From: an uncultured Sphingomonadaceae bacterium | Lineage (GTDB): Bacteria > Pseudomonadota > Alphaproteobacteria > Sphingomonadales > Sphingomonadaceae | Reading direction: 5' to 3' | Assembly: GCA_947499255.1 (NCBI GenBank) | Contig: CANMNF010000002.1 | Span: 260,430 to 324,429 of the forward strand | DNA: 64,000 nt | In this document: in pieces, positions 9,638-17,995 of the stretch | Layout: each line of letters begins with the position of its first letter | How positions within the stretch are numbered: the first letter of the stretch is position 1 | Translations under genes and position numbers: made by a program | Notes under the pieces: model-generated | The model's database searches: none | The model's input: the letters and a program-made list of their open reading frames with translations, nothing else | What the model was told of the DNA's origin: nothing

Positions 9638-10761
9638 TGGACAGTCCTGCGCCACTTGATCAGCGCGTGGCGCTGATACACTATTGGCTGGTTTCCATGC
9701 GCGGCGGAGAGCGTGTGCTGGAAAAGCTGCTCGATATGCATCCCGGTGCAGATATCTTCACCCACGTCCACAATCCTGACAAAATGTCGGACACGATCAA
9801 AGCGGCAAGGGTACACGAAAGCTTTATCGCCAGGATGCCCGGCGCCAAAAAGCACTATCAGAAATATCTGCCTTTGATGCCGATGGCTTTGGAAGAGCTG
9901 GATCTGCGCGAATATGATCTGGTGATCAGTTCAGAAAGCGGCCCCGCCAAAGGTGTGATCACCCGGCCCGATGCGCTGCATGTGTGTTATTGCCATTCGC
10001 CCATGCGATATTTGTGGGATCATTATCACGATTACAAAAGCTCAGCGGGGCGGTTGAGCAAGCTGATGATGCCGATGATGTTCCACCGCTTGCGCCAATG
10101 GGATGTCTCCTCGGCCAGCCGGGTGGATGGCTTTATCGCCAATTCCAACTTCATTGCCCGGCGCATTCGCCGCGTCTGGGGCCGCAATGCCAAAGTGGTG
10201 CATCCTCCCGTGGCGATTGATGAATTTAAGCCATCGGACAATGTCACCGACCGCTATCTCTGGGTCAGCCAGATGACGCCATATAAACGCGCAGATCTGG
10301 CGATGGAGGCATTTAATCGGCTGGGCGTGCCTGCATTGATGGTCGGCGATGGCGAGATGTACAAATATGTAAAGAAGAACGCTGGCCCCAATATCGAAGT
10401 GCGCCAGCGCCTGTCCTTCCCCGAATTGAAAGAAGCCTACGCCACCAGCCGCGCTCTGGTCTTCACGCCGGAGGAGGATTTTGGCATAGTGCCGGTCGAA
10501 GCCAATGCAAGCGGGCGACCGGTTATCGCCTATGGTCGCGGCGGCGCGCGCGATTCCATTATCGAAGGCGAAACCGGATTGTTCTATAACGATCACACGG
10601 TTGAAGGCCTGATGGACGCGATCCAGAGATTTGAAGAATGGGAGCCGGATTTCAAACCGGTCAATGCCCTTGCCAATGCCGAACGCTTTTCACCGGCAAA
10701 TTTCGACAAGGGCTTTCGCGAAGCGGTAGAGTATTTCCGCACAAGAGAATTACAGGACTGA
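9637..10761 (+). CDS. Glycosyltransferase family 4 protein
   Basis: A GT-B-fold transferase of 374 residues. The N-terminal acceptor domain contains HYWLVSMRGGERVLE and YCHSPMRYLWD. The C-terminal nucleotide-sugar domain shows YLWVSQMTPYKRADLA and EEDFGIVPVEANASG, the E-X7-E donor motif of retaining GT4 enzymes. No signal peptide or membrane segment is evident, so it should act at the cytoplasmic face on lipid-linked intermediates. It is translationally coupled to the BY-kinase gene. The sugar it adds cannot be predicted. Confidence 0.88.
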   Translation: MDSPAPLDQRVALIHYWLVSMRGGERVLEKLLDMHPGADIFTHVHNPDKMSDTIKAARVHESFIARMPGAKKHYQKYLPLMPMALEELDLREYDLVISSESGPAKGVITRPDALHVCYCHSPMRYLWDHYHDYKSSAGRLSKLMMPMMFHRLRQWDVSSASRVDGFIANSNFIARRIRRVWGRNAKVVHPPVAIDEFKPSDNVTDRYLWVSQMTPYKRADLAMEAFNRLGVPALMVGDGEMYKYVKKNAGPNIEVRQRLSFPELKEAYATSRALVFTPEEDFGIVPVEANASGRPVIAYGRGGARDSIIEGETGLFYNDHTVEGLMDAIQRFEEWEPDFKPVNALANAERFSPANFDKGFREAVEYFRTRELQD

Positions 10762-10807
10762 TTCGCAAGCTTACCTTGCACCAGGACGAACACAAAAGGT
10801 GACGATT

Positions 10808-11356
10808 ATGGTATTTCGGGCATTGATCGCAGCATTCACGCTGGCCCTTGCGGCCTGCACCACAACGCCAACGGCCACTCTGCCTTCGATCGATCAGGTC
10901 GAATATCGCATTGGCGCGGGCGACAAGCTGAACCTCACCGTGTTCCGCGAAGATTCGCTTTCCGGCGAATTCCAAGTCAACGAAGCCGGGCTTTTGAGCC
11001 TGCCTTTGGTTGGCGATATTCAAGCTTCAGGCAAAACCTTGTCGCAATTTCGCGATGATCTAACGACGCTGCTTGGCAGCGAGTTTGTGCGCGATCCACG
11101 CGTTACCGTAAACGTCGCCAGCTACCGTCCCGTTTATGTGCTGGGCGAAGTCTCAAACCCGGGCGAATATGCGTATACAGAGCGGATGACTGTTTACGCG
11201 CTCGTCGCGAAGGCAGGCGGCTTTACGTACCGTGCGAACCAGAACGTTGCCTTCATCCGGCATGAAAACGAAGCGCAGGAACGCGCTTATTCGCTCACCA
11301 GTGGCGGTGCGATAATGCCCGGTGACACGATCCGGTTTGAACAGCGATACTTCTGA
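10808..11356 (+). CDS. Short Wza-type polysaccharide export lipoprotein
   Basis: An outer-membrane export protein of 182 residues from ATG 10808. AAAAGGTGA sits just upstream, so ATG 10808 is preferred over an in-frame GTG three codons earlier. The leader ends in the lipobox LAAC, giving a lipidated Cys at residue 17. The mature part has the polysaccharide-export domain (YRIGAGDKLNLTVFRE, DIQASGKTLSQFRDDL, DPRVTVNV) and one SLBB domain (YVLGEVSNPGEY). It lacks the second SLBB and the C-terminal membrane helix of E. coli Wza, as is common in GumB-like exporters of alphaproteobacteria. The beta-barrel protein upstream may supply the missing outer-membrane part. Confidence 0.9.
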   Translation: MVFRALIAAFTLALAACTTTPTATLPSIDQVEYRIGAGDKLNLTVFREDSLSGEFQVNEAGLLSLPLVGDIQASGKTLSQFRDDLTTLLGSEFVRDPRVTVNVASYRPVYVLGEVSNPGEYAYTERMTVYALVAKAGGFTYRANQNVAFIRHENEAQERAYSLTSGGAIMPGDTIRFEQRYF

Positions 11357-11396
11357 TCCCAGCGGCCATACGCCAAGCCTGAAGGGGCTTCGATCC

Positions 11397-12632
11397 ATGC
11401 AGACCGAACGCCCGCAATTGCCTGACAGAGTAGTCCTGTTCCATGACTATAGTCAGGCGCTTGGCGGTGCTTCCTATCTGGTGCAAGTGTTGATCCAGCA
11501 GCTGCGTGAGCGCTGCATCCCGGTCACTTTTATCACAGGTGATGACGCGGCCAATTTCACGCATGATGATGTGGAGGTTATCGCGCTTGGCGAAAAACCA
11601 TTGCTGGAACGCTCCAAAGCGGGCGCTTTCACCAAAGGCGCATATCTTCCATCAGCCCGCGCGCAAACGGCGGCGTGGATCGCGGCCCATGATACACCGC
11701 GCACCGTTTATCACGTGCATGGCTGGTGCAAAATCCTCACTCCATCCATCTTTGCAGCGTTAAAGCCTGTTCGTGATCGGCTGATCTTGCATGGGCATGA
11801 CTATTTCAACGGCTGCCCCAATGGCGCGTTCTTTAACTATGTGACCGAAGCGGACTGCACCCTCACCCCGCTCTCTCGCGATTGCATCACCTGTCAGTGC
11901 GACAAAACCGGTTATGCGCAAAAGCTGTGGCGATCAGGGCGCGAAGGATTGCGCCGGGGCATGATGGGTGGCGGCACCAATGCCAATCGCTTGTTGATGA
12001 TCCATCCCGGACAACAGCCCAATTTTGAACTGGCTGGCTGGCCGTCGGACAAGCTGCATCCGGTGCCCAACCCCGTCACCCCGCCTTTGCCAGAACGCGT
12101 CAAGGCAGAGGCCAATCAGGGGGTGATCTTTATCGGCCGTATCTCTGCTGAAAAAGGCGCCGATCTTGCAGCCGCTGCGGCGGGCAAAGCGGGTGTACCG
12201 ATCACCTTTGTGGGCGATGGGGCAGAGCTGGAAGCGGTTGCCAAGATCAATCCGCAAGCCAAATTGCTGGGGCGGCAAGACCGCGAAGGCGTGGCCAACG
12301 CTTTGTCGAAGGCGCGTGTCGCCGTAATGCCCAGCCGATGGTCAGAACCATTTGGCTTGGTCGCGTTGGAAGCTATTGGTTCTGGCGTTCCGGCCATCGT
12401 TAGCGACCGGGCTTTGGTAGGCGAAGGGATTGCAGATGCAGGCTTTGGACTTGCGCTGGATACTACCGATGTCGATGCTTTTGCAGTAGCGCTCACCCGG
12501 CTATCGCAAGATGATGATACGGTCCGCACAATGTCTGAGGCAGGCCACACGCGCTATGGTGAGCTATGCCATAGCGAGGCGAGCTGGGCCGATGCGATTA
12601 TCGCTCATTATAACGCGGTGATGCACGGTTAG
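11397..12632 (+). CDS. Glycosyltransferase family 4 protein with Cys-rich insert
   Basis: A 411-residue GT-B transferase from ATG 11397, preceded by GAAGGGG; a longer reading frame back to 11322 would overlap the Wza gene and lacks a clear ribosome site. The donor domain contains VIFIGRISAEKGADLA and WSEPFGLVALEAIGSG, the EX7E motif. The acceptor domain holds an unusual cysteine group: one Cys in FNGCPNG, then EADC and CITCQCDK within about 35 residues, which could bind a metal or cluster. The gene ends convergently with the polymerase gene, with a four-base overlap. The donor sugar is unknown. Confidence 0.85.
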   Translation: MQTERPQLPDRVVLFHDYSQALGGASYLVQVLIQQLRERCIPVTFITGDDAANFTHDDVEVIALGEKPLLERSKAGAFTKGAYLPSARAQTAAWIAAHDTPRTVYHVHGWCKILTPSIFAALKPVRDRLILHGHDYFNGCPNGAFFNYVTEADCTLTPLSRDCITCQCDKTGYAQKLWRSGREGLRRGMMGGGTNANRLLMIHPGQQPNFELAGWPSDKLHPVPNPVTPPLPERVKAEANQGVIFIGRISAEKGADLAAAAAGKAGVPITFVGDGAELEAVAKINPQAKLLGRQDREGVANALSKARVAVMPSRWSEPFGLVALEAIGSGVPAIVSDRALVGEGIADAGFGLALDTTDVDAFAVALTRLSQDDDTVRTMSEAGHTRYGELCHSEASWADAIIAHYNAVMHG

Positions 12633-14149
12633 GCCGCGCCAGGTGTTGGCCCTCCTGCACCATCAGCGCTCAATTGCTGCCCGTTCGACAATGCCAATGC
12701 CGGACGCTCCATGCCGGGATATGGCCGCATTGCAAGACGGCTCCGCCGCGCTTGTCTACGCCGCGCGAGATTGCTGCGCGATATTACCGTGGCTGTGACA
12801 ATCCCTAAGAAGAAGGCGTTCATCGGTCCAAAGTTCGCACCACCCACCATCATGCTGACGACAAATGGCGGGATGAAGGCGAAGCGCACAGCGGATATGA
12901 CAAATTGGCCTTCCCAATCCATATGCCGCGACCGCCGCAAAAGCGTTTGCAAAACAAAGCCGTAAAACAAAAGGCCGCCCAGAAAGCCCGTGCCTGCAAA
13001 AATAGCCACCACGCTGCTGGAAGATCGCGTTCCCCCAAGACCAACGCCGAGGCCATGAGAAGCGAACAAAGCTTCGATCGCTGTGGCGCGCCAAAAACCA
13101 CGCTCTTCAAAAGAGCCACTTTCAGTCTTTGACAAAACCATGCGGTCCACAATCGCATAGATCGGGTCCATGATCGTCGGCTGCAGGATCACGAAAATAC
13201 CCGCTACCACCACAATGCCCAGAACCAGCATGAATTCGCCAACCAGATCTTGCCGATGAAGCTTGCGCTGGCCGCCGCGGCTAAATGCGCGGAACATCGC
13301 TTCGGACAATATCAGCAGTACCAGCACGGCAAGCCCCAGATACGCCCCCGAAGACTTGGCCAGCCAAACGCACAGCACCAGCCCGCCGATAACGATCGGG
13401 GCATAAAAGTTGCGCACCCGCGCGCTCTGGATCACGCGGCGCAGGAATATCAATGCGCACAACATGGCCAATGCCACACCGCCAAATGCGCTCGCCTCCG
13501 GCATTAAGCCGACGACGCGCTTGCTGCCAAAAACCTCTACATTGGTGGCCAAAGCGTAGCTTGCTGTGCGCCAGGGTGTGAGCAGCGGTTCAATCGGGGC
13601 AAATTGCGTGGCGAAATCCAGCAGACCGGTAAACACCGCCACCGCTCCGCCAAGGACAAGCGCTTTGAGCGCGTGCTGGCGATCATCGCGCGATTGCAGG
13701 ATGCGGGCAAAAGCAAACACGGTGAGCACCGAAATGGTCATATAGACCACCTGCGTGATATTTTGCGGCGTTGGAAACAACGCCATCGTTTCTCCCAGAT
13801 CGCCGCGGATAGGCACGATCCTGATATCGCCCATAAAGATGCGCGGCATGAACATTGTCGTCACAACCGCGACCACCCAGAACAAGAACAGCAGCAGCAT
13901 ACGCCCAGGCCGCAAAGCAGATGTAAGCAGGAAATCGGGGCCTTTGCGGTCCAGAAAAACCTTGCCGATAAGCAGCGCACTGATCATCGGTGTGGCGGTT
14001 AATGTCACGCCGGCTGTCAAATTGGTTGGGATGGTGGCGAATGCACCGACCGGAATGCTGGCGAAAAACAGATACAGCACAACCGGGCGCTTGCTAAACA
14101 TCGCCCACCCAAACAGCATCCAGAATATGGCCAGCGGAACGTATATCAT
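12629..14149 (-). CDS. O-antigen ligase/polymerase-like membrane protein (putative Wzy)
   Basis: A 506-residue integral membrane protein with about eleven or twelve hydrophobic segments (e.g. VVLYLFFASIPVGAFA, YLGLAVLVLLILSEAM), a long extracytoplasmic loop in the second half, and a basic, polar C-terminal tail. This layout is that of Wzy polymerases and WaaL-type ligases, which are poorly conserved in sequence. Lying among glycosyltransferases, Wza and BY-kinase genes with no other polymerase nearby, it is the best candidate for the EPS polymerase. It is transcribed against the preceding genes. Confidence 0.72.
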   Translation of the reverse strand: MIYVPLAIFWMLFGWAMFSKRPVVLYLFFASIPVGAFATIPTNLTAGVTLTATPMISALLIGKVFLDRKGPDFLLTSALRPGRMLLLFLFWVVAVVTTMFMPRIFMGDIRIVPIRGDLGETMALFPTPQNITQVVYMTISVLTVFAFARILQSRDDRQHALKALVLGGAVAVFTGLLDFATQFAPIEPLLTPWRTASYALATNVEVFGSKRVVGLMPEASAFGGVALAMLCALIFLRRVIQSARVRNFYAPIVIGGLVLCVWLAKSSGAYLGLAVLVLLILSEAMFRAFSRGGQRKLHRQDLVGEFMLVLGIVVVAGIFVILQPTIMDPIYAIVDRMVLSKTESGSFEERGFWRATAIEALFASHGLGVGLGGTRSSSSVVAIFAGTGFLGGLLFYGFVLQTLLRRSRHMDWEGQFVISAVRFAFIPPFVVSMMVGGANFGPMNAFFLGIVTATVISRSNLARRRQARRSRLAMRPYPGMERPALALSNGQQLSADGAGGPTPGAA

Positions 14150-14268
14150 CGCAGCAATTGCGCTTTGCTTATCAGGGTTTCTCGCTCTGGCATGGTTAGC
14201 CTAATAGCAGAAAGCCCAATTGGCACAAAGCCAGGTTAGCAGCAAAGGGGGCCTTCTCACATGGCCAA

Positions 14269-15234
14269 TCATTCCGCAGCCCCTGTGGTATCGATCCGAG
14301 GACCCCAGGCATCAATTTTGCGCCCGATCAGCTCTTCAAAGGCAATCCGGCGCGGCGCCAGATGGCGGGCGAGATATTCGCGCGCGCCTGTTTCATCGAC
14401 TTCCCTTTTGTCAAAAGTGGTCGTTGAGGCATCACGCAAGCCATCCACCATGTCCTGCGGCAAATATTTGCGCGCAAAGGCCCACAAGCCTGAATTGCGA
14501 AATTTGCTCACCAAAGGAAAGCGTTCCTTGCGGGTGGTTGGCGGAGATTTGTGGCGTTCTGTAATTTGCGAATCGCTGTATTCGTAATCCTCAAGCCCCA
14601 GCCATCTGATCACATCGGCCAACGTTTCCCGGCGATGGCTGCGCAAATCTTCGGCAACCACGATCTTGATTCGCGAACGATCAAAATAACGCAGATATTG
14701 CTCAAGCTGCAGCGCATAATCAGACGTATCGCGGTAAAGCGCATTGGCGCGCATCGCTTGATCGATGGGCAATGGTTCCTGAAATTCCTTGAAGCGCTGC
14801 CAATAATGACCAATTGCGCGCGCCACAGGTTCGCGAACTGTATAAATGATGCGGGCATCCGGGCAGGCATTGGCGATGCGTGCAGCAACGCCGCTGCGAT
14901 GTGGGGCTTGCGAGTAATATACGCTGCCTTCGCCGCGATACAGCGCCTCTTCCCCGCCTTCCCAAAGATCGAGATAATCGTTCCAGCGATGCGAGCACGC
15001 CTGCCGCGCCATAATCGGCCAGGCTTCTTCGAGCTCTTTGCGTTCAATAAAAAAGCACGGTTCTTTCTCACGGCTCATACATATCTGCGGATGCGGGCTG
15101 AGATACGCATGTAGAGCGCTAGAGCCTGATTTGGACGCGCCGATCACAAACAGATTGGGCATCAGACGAAGTTTTGAAGGGTCAGACGGGGGCGGCGGGA
15201 ATCCGCGCAGCGCCTGTGCATCGTCAACGGTCAT
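14269..15234 (-). CDS. Sulfotransferase domain protein
   Basis: A 321-residue protein from the ATG at 15234, which has TTGGAG about seven bases upstream; the frame runs open for 30 further codons. It shows the two PAPS-binding motifs of the heparan/steroid sulfotransferase fold: 5'-phosphosulfate loop FVIGASKSGSSALHAYL near residue 27 and the 3'-phosphate motif IIYTVREPVARAIGHYW near 115. It should transfer sulfate from PAPS to a hydroxyl of the EPS repeat unit or its precursor. A TGC-rich box and three copies of TGCACAA lie upstream. PAPS would come from cysD/cysNC at the end of the locus. Confidence 0.85.
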   Translation of the reverse strand: MTVDDAQALRGFPPPPSDPSKLRLMPNLFVIGASKSGSSALHAYLSPHPQICMSREKEPCFFIERKELEEAWPIMARQACSHRWNDYLDLWEGGEEALYRGEGSVYYSQAPHRSGVAARIANACPDARIIYTVREPVARAIGHYWQRFKEFQEPLPIDQAMRANALYRDTSDYALQLEQYLRYFDRSRIKIVVAEDLRSHRRETLADVIRWLGLEDYEYSDSQITERHKSPPTTRKERFPLVSKFRNSGLWAFARKYLPQDMVDGLRDASTTTFDKREVDETGAREYLARHLAPRRIAFEELIGRKIDAWGPRIDTTGAAE

Positions 15235-15299
15235 CTCAAACTCCAATTTCGCTGGAGCTTTAGTGCACAATCCAATCAAATATCGCAACTGCACAATCA

Positions 15300-15314
15300 T
15301 GCCGCATTGCACAA
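15300..15314 (-). promoter_or_regulatory. TGC-rich box upstream of sulfotransferase
   Basis: On the plus strand TGCCGCATTGCACAA, 66-80 bases before the sulfotransferase start. It is nearly identical to the cysD-upstream site. The heptamer TGCACAA occurs three times here, from 15264, 15290 and 15308. Regulatory use is inferred from recurrence only. Confidence 0.35.
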
Positions 15315-15345
15315 ATAGCGCCAAAACGAGGCATAAAACAGAGCG

Positions 15346-17784
15346 CTAGAAGATGAAATCGCCTGCGTTGAGATCGCCTTCGGAGATGCTCATCAGTGTT
15401 ATCTTGTTGTTCTCAATCGTGATCGTGGCGGATTTCTTGCCATAGGCGATGTCGAGATCTGAGAAGTTTTCGATATCGTCAAAAGCAGAGAGATCAATAT
15501 GATCTCCGCGCGCAAAATCCATCACCATGTCGCGACCAAAATCGCCTTCGAAATGGAAGATGTCTCGCCCATCGCCGCCTGTCAGGCGATCATTGCCTTC
15601 ACCGCCATCGAGCCAGTCATTGCCTTTGCCGCCATCAAGCCTGTCTTTCCCGCTGCCACTTAGCAAAGTATCAGTCCCGCCATTGCCGGTCAGCCTGATA
15701 TTGGTGGTAGCAGAGCCGGCATCAAAGCGATCATCGCCGTCATTGCCTATAGCAATTTCGATATTGGCGGCGGCAATGTCAAAACTTACACCATCCGATC
15801 CGCTGACAATCAATTTATCCCGGCCAGCGCCGCCGTCGACCGACACATCATCGCCATCCACATACAGCCGATCATTGCCTTTGCCGCCGATCAGCGTGTC
15901 TGCGCCTTCTTCGCCATAGAGCCGATCTTTGCCCGATCCGCCCAAAATCACATCATCTTGTTCTGTCCCGACCAGTTTTAGATTGGACCTGGCGTCAGAG
16001 CGGTCAATGACGTTGACCTCTCGGGGTGATGGCGCCTCTGGCTCTTGAACAGGATCAGGATCAGGATGGCTGACCGGCACATCAGCAGGTCCATCGGCAA
16101 GTCCATTATCTGGCCCATCTACCGGCTTGGATACGTCCACATTCTCATCGATGATCTGGATGTGGCGGGATGTGACATCGCCGCTTGCATTGTTGCGGGA
16201 ATAGATCACGAAATCGAGTGTATCGCCAGCGGTAAGGGTGATGCCAGACAAGTTCAGATCAAACTCATGGCCATTCTTTTTATTGTAGATGACCTGCGTA
16301 AAGATCGCCTCGTCATTGTGCTCAATGGTCAACAACACGCCATCTCTGGTGTGATTGGCCACGTCCCAATTGCCTTTGATCGTGACCACGCTATCTGTCT
16401 CAGCGGTAAAGCGTTCCACCACCGAAAACTCTGAACGCGGATCATCATTGTTCTTCTTGAAATCCGCCGGAGTGACCCTTGTTGCGCTGACGTGAAACGG
16501 GCGCAGCGCGCCGGAGCCTAAATATGGCGTCCAAGCTTCCCCACCGCCAAGACCGCCGCCCATCGTATACAAAGCGCGCGCATCACCAAGGCCGTTCTCT
16601 GCAAAGTAGGACCAAGGGCCTTCAAAGCCATCGGTGCTGCCTTTGGTGTTGGTGAGATCAAAATCGTACAGACTATCTGCCAAAACAGCGCTTGCGGAAA
16701 AAGTGATGCTTTGGGCATCAATCGTATCACCGCTGCGCAACAAAACCGGCTGATCTTCGGAGATGCTATCAAACTTGCGAATGCGATCACCGGACAGGTC
16801 CCAAGCGGTGACGCCATCGGCAAGATCAACGTCGCGCTCCAATCCCCAGACGATCGCAGCATTGGGGCCAAACGCATACATGTGCACATATTGATCAACA
16901 TCGAGGCGTGTCACTTGCGTGTCATCAGCCAGCAGACCTTCGAGCAGGGCAAACGTTTCGCCAGCGGGCGTCGCACTGTCGGACGATCGCGCCCACAATT
17001 CCATATTGGGAAAGAAGCTTTGCGTGGCAAAAGCATACCAATTGGCTGATTCCACCCCTGCGGCGGCCATCACGCTGACCATTTTGGCGAGATAATTTGG
17101 CGCTTCATCCAGACTATCGAAATTGCTGCCAAACTCGGTCACATGGATGGCGATATCCTCACCCACCACACCGCGCAGCAGATCGATTTGCTGGCTAAAT
17201 TCTTCAGGGCGCGTTGTGTAAGGATGGATGGAGATACCATCGGCATGGTCAAGAGCGCCGCTGCCTTCGAGTTGAGCGAAGTAATCGACCGGGATCGAAT
17301 GCGTTGATGCGCCGATAATCGTGACATCGATGCCAGCTTTATCGACGGCCTTGTCAACCGCTTCGATCAGATTGGTGTAAAACTCATCCCGCTCCGAACG
17401 CGGGGCATTGGCGACTTTGCCGGTGACAAAATCATTGCCGTTAAATTCATTGCCGATCTCAATTGCCGCAATGGCGGGATATTCTTTCAATACCGCGACT
17501 ACATAATCGGCAAAGGCATCCAGCCCTTTATCCGAATAGATGGTCTGACCTTTATCATACAGTTTGTTGATCGGATTAAAAGCCAACACAACATCAAGAC
17601 CAGCATCCAAAGCTTCTTCGAGCCAGCCTGCGCCTCTTACGTCAAAATCGTACTCACCGCGCTTGGTTTCAATCCGGCCCCATGGAATGGAATCGCGGAT
17701 CATATCCGTGCCAAGACTTTGAACATCCTCCAAAAGATTGGTGTTCCAGCCTTGGCTAAAATGCGTCTGCGTACTCAATTTCAT
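15346..17784 (-). CDS. RTX-tailed glycoside hydrolase, likely type I secreted
   Basis: An 812-residue modular enzyme. Residues 1-300 form a (beta/alpha)8 glycosidase of clan GH-A type (GH5/GH39-like): acid/base Glu113 in EIGNEFNGN, HPYTT near 187-191 and nucleophile Glu217 in HVTEFGS. A beta-sandwich-like region follows (about 400-560), then a Pro/Asp-rich linker. Two blocks of calcium-binding RTX nonapeptides (GGxGxDxLx; about 608-650 and 705-750) come next, with a C-terminal FARGDHIDLSAFDD-type export region. There is no N-terminal signal peptide. RTX tails without Sec signals are exported by PrtD-type systems, and one is encoded in this locus. By analogy with PslG or rhizobial Ply enzymes it may trim the EPS outside the cell. 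Its substrate is not known. Confidence 0.85.
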   Translation of the reverse strand: MKLSTQTHFSQGWNTNLLEDVQSLGTDMIRDSIPWGRIETKRGEYDFDVRGAGWLEEALDAGLDVVLAFNPINKLYDKGQTIYSDKGLDAFADYVVAVLKEYPAIAAIEIGNEFNGNDFVTGKVANAPRSERDEFYTNLIEAVDKAVDKAGIDVTIIGASTHSIPVDYFAQLEGSGALDHADGISIHPYTTRPEEFSQQIDLLRGVVGEDIAIHVTEFGSNFDSLDEAPNYLAKMVSVMAAAGVESANWYAFATQSFFPNMELWARSSDSATPAGETFALLEGLLADDTQVTRLDVDQYVHMYAFGPNAAIVWGLERDVDLADGVTAWDLSGDRIRKFDSISEDQPVLLRSGDTIDAQSITFSASAVLADSLYDFDLTNTKGSTDGFEGPWSYFAENGLGDARALYTMGGGLGGGEAWTPYLGSGALRPFHVSATRVTPADFKKNNDDPRSEFSVVERFTAETDSVVTIKGNWDVANHTRDGVLLTIEHNDEAIFTQVIYNKKNGHEFDLNLSGITLTAGDTLDFVIYSRNNASGDVTSRHIQIIDENVDVSKPVDGPDNGLADGPADVPVSHPDPDPVQEPEAPSPREVNVIDRSDARSNLKLVGTEQDDVILGGSGKDRLYGEEGADTLIGGKGNDRLYVDGDDVSVDGGAGRDKLIVSGSDGVSFDIAAANIEIAIGNDGDDRFDAGSATTNIRLTGNGGTDTLLSGSGKDRLDGGKGNDWLDGGEGNDRLTGGDGRDIFHFEGDFGRDMVMDFARGDHIDLSAFDDIENFSDLDIAYGKKSATITIENNKITLMSISEGDLNAGDFIF

Positions 17785-17937
17785 TGTCGGCAGGTCCCTG
17801 TTGATCGTGTCTCCAAGGCCACCGAGTAATGCGACAAGGTTACTATTTGGTTTGGGCTAACCCCTAACGAAGCTTAAGATCACCGACAGAATTGATAAGG
17901 CACCTTTGCCCACTCTCACCTATAGATCCGACACATT

Positions 17938-17955
17938 CGCTTGAAATTTCAAGCG
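17938..17955. promoter_or_regulatory. 18-bp perfect palindrome in divergent intergenic region
   Basis: CGCTTGAAATTTCAAGCG is a perfect inverted repeat with no spacer. It lies between the divergent RTX-glycosidase and FAD-oxidoreductase genes, about 40 bases before the latter. Its symmetry and position suit an operator for a dimeric repressor or activator. No other perfect copy was seen in the window. Confidence 0.45.
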
Positions 17956-17995
17956 GCCCGGTCCAAGCAATTACCCTTAAAAGATATTTAGGATT

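Noticed and set aside
8834-9655. Long antisense open frame under the BY-kinase gene
   Set aside because: The sense strand has Walker A, A' and B motifs in order. The antisense protein is His/Arg-rich with no ribosome site, as expected from codon bias in GC-rich DNA.
15540-15960. Repeated DNA that could be mistaken for a tandem repeat or CRISPR
   Set aside because: The periodicity is of 27 bases and codes RTX nonapeptides in frame; there are no spacers of the CRISPR kind.
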